From contig DASWNW010000132.1 in NCBI GenBank assembly GCA_036399015.1, positions 1 to 64,000 of the forward strand: a stretch of DNA of 64,000 nt. The letters run 5' to 3'. The stretch's first letter is position 1. Each line of letters starts with the position of its first letter. Position numbers and translations under genes: made by a program. The notes beneath the pieces were generated by a model. The model was not told the origin of the DNA and did not search any database. It worked only from the letters and a program-made list of their open reading frames with translations. Source of the DNA: QHVT01 sp036399015. GTDB taxonomy: Bacteria > Acidobacteriota > Thermoanaerobaculia > Gp7-AA8. Below are positions 57,952-64,000 of the stretch, one piece after another.

Positions 57952-59946
57952 ATGCCCCACCTGACATCTGCTGATCTTGCGCACAGGGACTCCATTCCCA
58001 CCTCCCTCGACACGCTGGTCGTTGGCGCCGGCATGTCTGGGCTTTACATCACCTGGCGCGTCCTCGACCAGAATCCCGATGCCAGCATTCTGATCTTCGA
58101 GAAATCGGACCGCACCGGCGGCAGGCTGGACTCCGACCTGATCCACTTCGACGACCGGGGGCAGGAGGAAACCGTCAAGGAAGAGGAGGGAGGCATGCGC
58201 TTCACTCTCGACCTGATGGACAACCTGATGGCCCTGTTCCTGCTGCTGGATCTGGATAAAGAGGTCGTGCCGTTCCCGATGGGCCCGAGCGGCAGCAACC
58301 GCCTTTACTTCCGCGGCACGAGCTTCAACAACAACCAGGCAGCCGAGAACAACTACGCTCTCTGGGACCGGCTGTACAACCTCGCCCCGGCCGAGCAGGG
58401 GATCAATCCCTCCACGATCATCGACACGGTTTTCAACCGCATCCTGTCCGTCAACCCGCAGTTCAAGGACCGGCCTGAGAAGCGCACTCCGGAGTTCTGG
58501 CAGAAGTTCCGCCTCGAATGCCAGTGGAATGGCGTGCTGCTCAAGGACTGGTCCTTGTGGAATCTCTTTGCAGACATGGGCTACTCGAATGAGTGCATCC
58601 AGCTCCTGTACGGCATCGCCGGCTTCAACGGCACCTTCCTCTCGAAGATGAACGCAGGCGAGGCATACCAGCTGCTGGAGGACTTTCCCGCCGATCCGAA
58701 TTTCTTCACTCTCGCAAATGGCTACAGCACATTGCCGAACGCACTCGTGAACGCCATCGGAGGGCACAAGATCTTCCTCAACACGCAACTGGAAAGCATC
58801 GACGAAAAGACCGCGGACGGGTATGTCGTCACGTACAGCACCATCGACAGGAAAGGGCGCCACACCACCGGCACCCTGACGGCGAAAAAGGTGATCCTGG
58901 CGATGCCGCGGCTCCCGCTGGAAACGCTGTTCGTGAAGTCGAACGCCCTGAACAAACTCCCCGATGGGGGCGCCGAGAGATTGTGGAACGCCTTACAGAC
59001 GACCACCAACCAGGCGCTGGCGAAGATGAATCTCTATTACGACCAGGCCTGGTGGGGCAACAACCTGACCGGCGAGAGCACCGAGTCCGGACCGATCTCC
59101 GTCGAATACGGACCGAACTTCTCTGATCTTCCCCTCGGTTCGGTGTATCCGTTCTATGCTATCGACGAGGCCAACACCGCCGCGGTGGAGTACGAGAACT
59201 CGCTGCAGCAGAACGACAAGACCGTTCCCCCCAAACTGGTGGATAAGCTGAACCAGATCACAAACAGGAAATACACCCTCCCTGCGGCCCTGACCATCTA
59301 CTGCGACTACCTGAACATCAACTTCTGGCGCGCGCTCCAGGAGAACGGCCCGCGCTTCGACTCGCCGATGCAGCGGGAGTACAGCGGCCGTACGCCACAG
59401 ACAATTTTCCCCGCGTCAGAGGCCGTCGTCGAAACCGCCACGGACTTCTTCAAATGGTTGTTCAACACCCATTACGTGCCGCGGCCCGTGCTGACCAGCG
59501 CTCGCATCTGGGAGGGCTCGACAGTCTTCGGCCTTCCGCCGGGCGAGCGGTTCGACTACGGAGTCCACCAATGGGGCCTCCACGCCGACGATGCGGACGT
59601 CATCCCCTATCTCGCCGAGCCGCTCGAAGGCATTTACACCTGTAATGAGGCGTACTCCGACTATCAGGGTTGGGTCGAGGGGTCGCTCCGCTCGACCAAC
59701 CTGGTCCTCGAAAAGGCATTCGGGATGGAGCCGATCGCCACCGTGTACGCGCAGACCCACCACGGCGTTTCGCCTTCCGCCGCGATGAAGGCCAGCTACG
59801 CGAAGACCTCCGCCGCGCTGATCCGGAAGTACATCGATCCCGATTTCCCCGTAGAGCAGGAAGCCGCGCTGGCGGACGCACAGGTTCCGCGGAAGAAGAA
59901 GCCGAGACAGTTCACGGTGAAGCTGACCTATTTCGACCAGCGATAG
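57952..59946 (+). CDS. Flavin-containing amine oxidase / L-amino-acid-oxidase-like protein
   Basis: 664 residues with AAGGAG before the ATG. FAD-binding dinucleotide motif VVGAGMSGLYITWRV (~23-37) and FEKSDRTGGRLDSD. The substrate domain is long. The C-terminal FAD segment is GIYTCNEAYSDYQGWVEGSL followed by RSTN. There is no signal peptide. The family oxidises amines or L-amino acids to imines with H2O2 release. The substrate is unknown. Codons use A/T at third positions more often than neighbours (runs of ATC/ATT, AAC/AAT, GGT), suggesting recent acquisition. The next gene follows after 66 bp. Confidence 0.85.
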   Translation: MPHLTSADLAHRDSIPTSLDTLVVGAGMSGLYITWRVLDQNPDASILIFEKSDRTGGRLDSDLIHFDDRGQEETVKEEEGGMRFTLDLMDNLMALFLLLDLDKEVVPFPMGPSGSNRLYFRGTSFNNNQAAENNYALWDRLYNLAPAEQGINPSTIIDTVFNRILSVNPQFKDRPEKRTPEFWQKFRLECQWNGVLLKDWSLWNLFADMGYSNECIQLLYGIAGFNGTFLSKMNAGEAYQLLEDFPADPNFFTLANGYSTLPNALVNAIGGHKIFLNTQLESIDEKTADGYVVTYSTIDRKGRHTTGTLTAKKVILAMPRLPLETLFVKSNALNKLPDGGAERLWNALQTTTNQALAKMNLYYDQAWWGNNLTGESTESGPISVEYGPNFSDLPLGSVYPFYAIDEANTAAVEYENSLQQNDKTVPPKLVDKLNQITNRKYTLPAALTIYCDYLNINFWRALQENGPRFDSPMQREYSGRTPQTIFPASEAVVETATDFFKWLFNTHYVPRPVLTSARIWEGSTVFGLPPGERFDYGVHQWGLHADDADVIPYLAEPLEGIYTCNEAYSDYQGWVEGSLRSTNLVLEKAFGMEPIATVYAQTHHGVSPSAAMKASYAKTSAALIRKYIDPDFPVEQEAALADAQVPRKKKPRQFTVKLTYFDQR

Positions 59947-60012
59947 TGCCGGCGGGACAGGGAACCTGGCGTTCGCGACACTCCAATATCTCGACCGGAA
60001 AGGAAAAACATC

Positions 60013-61119
60013 ATGGACAACAAAAAAGGCGATCGCAGGACCCGCAAGTTTGCTGAGATTGTTCCGCCGCAGCCCATGCACCGGGCACAGGTGAGCGATC
60101 GTGATGCGCCGCAGCCCCCAGACCTGGGGCCGCTCGAGCAACTGGTGGGAGTCTGGACCGCGCACGGCACGGGGTGGAACATGATTGCTCTACCCTTTCA
60201 GAAGGCGCCGGCGCCGCCTGCGGGATTCAAGTTCCGCGTGCTGATGAATCAGTACGATGAAGAGCTTCGATTCACCTTCGTCGACGATGACGTTCCCAAT
60301 CGAGGTCTGAAAAGGCCCGGGAATCCCGATTCGGACCAATTCGTCGTCACACTCGATTACCTGCAGAAGATCGCTCAGGTCGCGGCGGAAGACCGCCCTG
60401 ACAGCGGCGGCCTCGCGGGCAAGCCCGGACTGCCGATTCACCACGAGCCCGGCTTGTGGCTGTATGAGAAGAACCGCAGGTCCACGGACGACCAGATCGT
60501 GGACGGCGAAGTATCGGAAGTCGAGCTGGATGTCGCGCGGCTCGCATCGATTCCGCACGGAAACTCCGTCCTAGCCCTCGGTACATCAGCGGTTCATAAG
60601 GGCATGCCGGACATCCCTCCCATCAGCGGCCTACCGTCCGGCCGCTTCGAGGACGTGCTTACTCCCGGTTACGACTTCAGGACCGACCCGTATCTCGAGC
60701 CATACAAGCACTACATCGACAACCCGTTCATGGGGAACGTGACCGGTGTGCCCGGTTTTCCGGGATTCAGCCCGGCGGACATGAATCAGATCCTTCGTTT
60801 CGCCAACCAGGGCGTGAACATCGTGCGGACGACGACGCTAACCGTCGACTCGACCCACAAGAGCGCCGGGATCAGGAATGTCCCATTTTCGGTCCGAGAG
60901 GCAGAGCCGGTCAGCATGAAGGCCACGTTCTGGATTCAGGAGCTGGCCGAGAAGGACGAAACCGGCCAGCCGAGGTTACGGCTGCAATACTCGCAAGTGG
61001 TCATGCTGAACTTCTTCCGCCCCCGCCAGGACGAATTTCCGGAACGAGTCAGCTGGCCGCACATCAGCATCGCCACGCTGGAGAAGATGCCGGCAAACTA
61101 CGCGCTCGTGACGGCTTAG
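60013..61119 (+). CDS. Heme-binding-like (nitrobindin/FABP-type barrel) protein
   Basis: 368 residues, no signal peptide; AAAGGAAAAA precedes the ATG. LGPLEQLVGVWTAHGTGWNM, IHHEPGLWLYEK, LASIPHGNSVLALG and LQYSQVVMLNFF followed by WPHISIATL resemble a family of bacterial proteins annotated as heme-binding beta-barrels. The His of IPHGNS and of WPHIS are candidate ligands. The middle portion (~190-275) is an insertion of unclear role. Placement behind an H2O2-producing oxidase would suit a heme protein, but binding is inferred from resemblance only. Confidence 0.6.
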   Translation: MDNKKGDRRTRKFAEIVPPQPMHRAQVSDRDAPQPPDLGPLEQLVGVWTAHGTGWNMIALPFQKAPAPPAGFKFRVLMNQYDEELRFTFVDDDVPNRGLKRPGNPDSDQFVVTLDYLQKIAQVAAEDRPDSGGLAGKPGLPIHHEPGLWLYEKNRRSTDDQIVDGEVSEVELDVARLASIPHGNSVLALGTSAVHKGMPDIPPISGLPSGRFEDVLTPGYDFRTDPYLEPYKHYIDNPFMGNVTGVPGFPGFSPADMNQILRFANQGVNIVRTTTLTVDSTHKSAGIRNVPFSVREAEPVSMKATFWIQELAEKDETGQPRLRLQYSQVVMLNFFRPRQDEFPERVSWPHISIATLEKMPANYALVTA

Positions 61120-61138
61120 CAGGGGGAGTGCTCTCTAG

Positions 61139-61167
61139 GGAGGCGCAGCGCCGAACGCTGCGCCTCC
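61139..61167. terminator. Hairpin between convergent island genes
   Basis: Perfect 12-bp stem GGAGGCGCAGCG / CGCTGCGCCTCC with a 5-nt loop (CCGAA), between convergent stops at 61119 and 61186. Only a short T-containing stretch follows, so efficiency is uncertain. Confidence 0.6.
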
Positions 61168-61185
61168 GTTGTATGCCGGCTCTAC

Positions 61186-63117
61186 TCAGAAGATCAGCGG
61201 GACGTTCGCCGGGACACCGTCGTACTCGGGCTGCTCGCCGCGGTGGTGATAGATGTCGAGCGGCGGCTGCGACCCGAGCGCCTGCGGCACCGCCGTGCGG
61301 CGGGTCGCCGTCTGCGTATCCGCGGTCGAGGGAGCGGCCGGTGGATTCTGCGCCTGGCGGACGTCGAGCACGTACGAGCTGTTCTCGCGCAGGACGTGAT
61401 CGACCGCCGCCTCCACGGCCGCGAGCACCTGCGCGGGTTCGGTCACGCGGGCGCCGTTCGCGATCCCAAACGATTTCGCCAGCGAGAGAAAGTCGACGTC
61501 GGGATGCTCGATGTACAGGTACGACGGGTTGGCGGTCACCGGATTCCACATGTAGCCAGGCGCGCTGCCGTAGACGCTGATGATCGTCTGGAGGCCGAGC
61601 TGCAGCGTGTGGTATTCGCGATTGTTGGTGATGATGTACAAAACCGGCAGCTTCCGGTGTGCCGCGGTCCACCAGGTCTGCGTGTAAAAGAGAGCCGAAC
61701 CGTCGCCGGTCGCGGCCACGACCAGGCGGGTGTCGATGCCTTGGTAGCCCCTCTCCTCGAGCTTGATCCCGATCGTCGCCGGCATCGACCATCCGAGGGA
61801 CCCGCCGGCGAGGGAGTAGTAGCTGATCGGCTCCGCGCCGGCGGTCCCGAAGGGGAGGAGGAACTGGAACGGCGCCTGATCGGAGATCGCCTCCTGGACG
61901 TACACGAACTGCTTCTGAAGGCCGCGGCTGTCGATCGTCTTCCGCAGCGCGTCTGCGACGAGCACGGCCCAGATCTCCTGCTGCTGGCTCGCCGTCTCGA
62001 TGTACTGTTCCCAGTTCTGCGCGCGTGTCACGGCGAGCGTGCGCATGGTTTCATTGCGCGCCGCCGCGCCGGGGGGCGGGTTTTCGGCGATGAGCCGGTT
62101 GATCTCCGGAAGCGTCGCCTTGACGCCGCCGAAGACGGCGACCTCCCCGAAGTGGTTCTTGCCGATGTCCCAGGTGTTGTTCGTCAGGTAGACCTGCTTC
62201 ACGGTCGCCGGGATGAGCGGGCCGTCCGAGTACTTGAAGACCGTCACCTGTGCCTGCGGCCCCCAGCCGACGAGAAACGCAACGTCGTGGTCGGCGAAGA
62301 CGGCCTGTGTGCCGGACTGCGAGGTCGGCAGCTCGCCCTGCCAATGGACATCGTCGTTGGGGAAGTTCGCGACGCTGCTCAGACTCTGCATGACCACCGG
62401 CGCGCCGATCAGTTCCGCCAGCTCCTGCAGTTCTGGCCACGCGCCGGCGTACCCCACGGCGTCGCCGGCGACGATGATCGGGTTCTGCGCGCCGGCCAGG
62501 GCGTCGGCGGCGGCGCGGATCGCCTCGGGATCGCCCGTGAAGTGCTGCGAGATCCGGGTAATGCCCGGCAGCCGGTCCTCGGGCCCGATCTCCCGGACCA
62601 TGAACTCCCACGGAAACGACACGAACACCGCGCCCGTAGGCGGCGCCATCGCCTCCTTGAACGCCCGCTGCAGGACGAGCGGAACTTCCTCCGGCGCGCG
62701 CACCTCGTGTGCCCATTTCGTGAACTGCTGCGCAATCTCGACCACGTCGGACTCGAGCAGCGGCTCCTGCGTGACGAGCTCGTTCTGCTGCTGTGCGCAG
62801 AGGACGATCAGCGGCACGCGCGAGCGCCAGGCGTTGTAGAGGTTCCCGATGGCGTGGGCGATGCCGGGCGTGACGTGGCACAGCATGATGCCGGGAAGGC
62901 CGGTCATGCGCGCCGAGCCGATCGCCGCGCCGATGGCGATGTTCTCGTGCAGGCACTCGATGTACGTCACGTCGTTCGACGCGACGTCGGTGCCGTCGAT
63001 GATCGGAATCTCGTTCGTGCCGGGGACGCCGAAGATATAGCGGATTCCGAGATCCTTCAGCGCGTCGAACACATAGTCGCGAACCCACCGCCGGCCATGG
63101 TTGGGAGATAGGGACAT
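61186..63117 (-). CDS. Thiamine-diphosphate-dependent enzyme (acetolactate synthase / benzoylformate decarboxylase family)
   Basis: 643 residues with AAGGAGGAG before the ATG. Three-domain ThDP fold. Pyr domain: FGVPGTNEIPIIDG and catalytic Glu58 in CLHENIAIGAA. Middle domain: PIIVAGDAVGYAGAWPELQE. PP domain: ATGDGSALFYTQTWWTAAHR followed by KLPVLYIITNNREY (GDG-Asn metal motif). The C terminus has a Pro/Ala-rich extension of ~50 residues (PPAAPSTADTQTATRRTAVP) not usual in the family. It probably decarboxylates or ligates a 2-oxo acid. That would fit the product of the convergent amine/amino-acid oxidase, but the link is inferred. Confidence 0.85.
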   Translation of the reverse strand: MSLSPNHGRRWVRDYVFDALKDLGIRYIFGVPGTNEIPIIDGTDVASNDVTYIECLHENIAIGAAIGSARMTGLPGIMLCHVTPGIAHAIGNLYNAWRSRVPLIVLCAQQQNELVTQEPLLESDVVEIAQQFTKWAHEVRAPEEVPLVLQRAFKEAMAPPTGAVFVSFPWEFMVREIGPEDRLPGITRISQHFTGDPEAIRAAADALAGAQNPIIVAGDAVGYAGAWPELQELAELIGAPVVMQSLSSVANFPNDDVHWQGELPTSQSGTQAVFADHDVAFLVGWGPQAQVTVFKYSDGPLIPATVKQVYLTNNTWDIGKNHFGEVAVFGGVKATLPEINRLIAENPPPGAAARNETMRTLAVTRAQNWEQYIETASQQQEIWAVLVADALRKTIDSRGLQKQFVYVQEAISDQAPFQFLLPFGTAGAEPISYYSLAGGSLGWSMPATIGIKLEERGYQGIDTRLVVAATGDGSALFYTQTWWTAAHRKLPVLYIITNNREYHTLQLGLQTIISVYGSAPGYMWNPVTANPSYLYIEHPDVDFLSLAKSFGIANGARVTEPAQVLAAVEAAVDHVLRENSSYVLDVRQAQNPPAAPSTADTQTATRRTAVPQALGSQPPLDIYHHRGEQPEYDGVPANVPLIF

Positions 63118-63562
63118 TGCTCCTCCTTCTGATTGTTACGACCACTGCGTGAGCGGCGTGGCGCTCAGCGACGAGGGCTGCGGACGTTGGACGGCTGCAA
63201 CTCGGCAGCCGCAGCGTTGTCGATCACCAGACGCCAGGCCGTGCTACAGCCCGGCCACGCCACGCTGGGTCGCAACGGAGTAACCCTCCATTTGTGCTGT
63301 GATTATGGTGCTAATCACAAACGTAATTCCGGATGGCGGGCATGTCAAGCCTGCCGGGCGACCGGACGTTCTCGCGTTCAGACGCGGGCTTCGGTCGACC
63401 GCGTCGGGGCGCGGCTGTAATCGGCGGCAGGGGGCAGCAACGTCTTCACGAGAGCAACGTGAGCATCGAACGGAACAGCTTCTACGGCGTCGGCGCCTTC
63501 CCCGCCCTAGCCAGATCGCGACCGGCTTCCTCCGCCGGGCCCGTACGTCCGATGGTGTGAGG
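63118..63562. other. Gene-free stretch at right part of island
   Basis: No frame here looks coding. The only structure I see is the 22-bp inverted repeat at 63298-63319. Small open frames on the plus strand (63299-63604) lack a Shine-Dalgarno and show no codon bias. Confidence 0.55.
63298..63319. promoter_or_regulatory. Perfect operator-like palindrome
   Basis: TGTGATTA-TGGTGC-TAATCACA: 8-bp perfect arms around a 6-nt centre, in an AT-richer pocket ~180 bp upstream of the ThDP-enzyme gene start. Size and symmetry suit a dimeric repressor or activator site. Spacing differs from the CRP consensus. Confidence 0.4.
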
Positions 63563-63641
63563 GAGGCGACTGTAAGCGCTGATACCCCGGCACCTCACGG
63601 TTGAACGGGATCACGTAGCAGTCGTCGACGACGCCGGTGCT
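63563..63641 (-). pseudogene. Broken copy of the right-end gene
   Basis: On the minus strand this segment reads GVVDDCYVIPFNREVPGYQR followed by LQS. It parallels GVVDDRYMIAFNRDVPGYER-LQS encoded at 63921-64000. After LQS the copy diverges and loses the frame. It is an internal fragment only, so it cannot make a protein. Confidence 0.8.
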
Positions 63642-63650
63642 CGGTTGGCC

Positions 63651-63767
63651 GAGGTCCTTAAGGCCGGCGGCGAGGGCGAGGAAGTGCACACGCCGGGGAT
63701 CTTCGTGCATCGGGTGGTGGTGGCGCCGCGGCAGAAGCGGATCGAGCAGCGCACCGTGCGGAAGTAG
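63651..63767 (+). pseudogene. 3' fragment of a CoA-transferase subunit A gene
   Basis: 63684-63767 matches 57163-57246 of scoA at about 78 of 81 compared bases. It encodes VHTPGIFVHRVVVAPRQKRI followed by EQRTVRK and ends in TAG. The ~30 bp before it align only loosely (AEVLKAGGEGEE versus AEVEELVEPGEI). No start codon or CoA motif is present. It abuts the broken copy at 63563-63641 on its left and the hairpin at 63765-63858 on its right. Confidence 0.85.
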
Positions 63768-63858
63768 TCTCAGAGTCTCAGAGTCTCAAAGTCTCAAAGA
63801 GGGACGTCGTGCGGGTCGTTCTCCTCTGAGACTCTGCGACTCTGAGACTCTGAGACTA
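63765..63858. repeat. Tandem-repeat hairpin (8-bp unit GTCTCAGA), stop to stop
   Basis: Left arm: GTCTCAGA twice and GTCTCAAA twice (63767-63798). Right arm: TCTGAGAC, TCTGCGAC, TCTGAGAC, TCTGAGAC (63825-63856), then TA. With the flanking bases the two arms are TAGTCTCAGAGTCTCAGAG and its exact reverse complement. The outer TA(G) of each arm is the stop codon of the gene on that side. Same unit as at 9867-9983. Confidence 0.93.
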
Positions 63859-64000
63859 CTCCGGCCGTCGCCGCTGGATGTGCACCGCTCCCTCGCTCAA
63901 GCCTAGCCACCGTGCGTACGGGAACGACTGCAGCCGCTCGTATCCGGGCACGTCGCGGTTGAACGCGATCATGTAGCGGTCGTCGACGACGCCGGTGCCC
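63856..64000 (-). CDS. C-terminal end of an unidentified protein (5' end outside window)
   Basis: 47 codons are visible, ending GAVHIQRRRPE; the visible part includes GVVDDRYMIAFNRDVPGYER and SFPYARWLGLSEGA. The gene continues beyond the window. Third-position G/C bias fits a real gene. No family recognised from this piece. An internal segment is copied at 63563-63641, and the stop codon is part of the hairpin at 63765-63858. Confidence 0.7.
   Translation of the reverse strand, partial: GTGVVDDRYMIAFNRDVPGYERLQSFPYARWLGLSEGAVHIQRRRPE

Noticed and set aside
57952..61119. Violacein-type VioA/VioB pair
   Set aside because: The second protein lacks the size and motifs of VioB, and no other vio gene is present.
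63298..63319. CRP-binding site
   Set aside because: The TGTGA/TCACA half sites are 12 bp apart rather than 6.

Overview
This is one contiguous piece of a GC-rich (roughly two-thirds G+C) bacterial chromosome with tightly packed genes and strong G/C preference at third codon positions. The mix of genes points to Acidobacteriota or a close neighbour: a Pkn-type Ser/Thr kinase fused to TolB/PD40-like repeats, two DUF4388 (PATAN) proteins, HYR and post-COAP-1 secreted proteins, and multi-PAS hybrid kinases. The phylum is an inference; no rRNA gene is present to settle it. I saw no tRNA, CRISPR array, IS element or phage gene.

Layout. 1-10 kb: end of a secreted Ig-like/PKD protein, TPR protein, a duplicated-module protein, a five-PAS hybrid histidine kinase, an OmpA protein, an RRM protein and an aldo/keto reductase. 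10-19 kb: a GH8 hydrolase, a HipA-like kinase with its DUF3037 partner, an SGNH hydrolase, a peptidase-DUF1028 fusion, an RsbQ-like hydrolase with a PAS histidine kinase, and a Tat-type amidohydrolase. 19-34 kb: Ser/Thr kinase, lytic transglycosylase, a RES/Xre toxin-antitoxin pair, M14 peptidase, 5'-nucleotidase, LolC/E-like permease, TPM protein, carA, an acyl-CoA mutase and a HYR protein. 34-40.5 kb: a DUF4388 protein and then a lasso-peptide cluster. 40.6-57 kb: mostly housekeeping (ybeY, phoH, rsmD, CCA/poly(A) polymerase, GGDEF protein, second DUF4388 protein, SPOR protein, LOG protein, Mrp, CoA-transferase subunit A). 57.2-63.7 kb: an island-like block with less G/C-biased codons (amine oxidase, heme-binding-like barrel protein, ThDP enzyme), bordered on the right by broken copies of neighbouring genes.

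The two most interesting things are these. (1) The lasso cluster (35145-40493) holds a 54-aa precursor with a predicted Gly1-Asp9 ring, cyclase, leader peptidase, a free RRE (PqqD) protein, a second PqqD domain fused to a PRMT-like methyltransferase, an HPr-kinase-like peptide kinase and a divergent nucleotidyltransferase. No exporter is visible. (2) At least nine loci carry long hairpins whose two arms are each made of 3-5 tandem copies of a 7-9 bp unit. The unit usually differs between loci, but the architecture is the same, and eight of the nine begin or end within a few bases of a stop codon. A separate family of three-way-junction palindromes, a 12 x 21-bp tandem array and a mosaic intergenic region made of pieces of both flanking genes show that short-repeat activity is high in this genome.

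Genes inside operons have ordinary Shine-Dalgarno sequences. Many first-in-operon genes instead have a TAnnnT -10-like hexamer only 6-16 bp before the start codon and no Shine-Dalgarno, which suggests leaderless or very short-leader transcripts.
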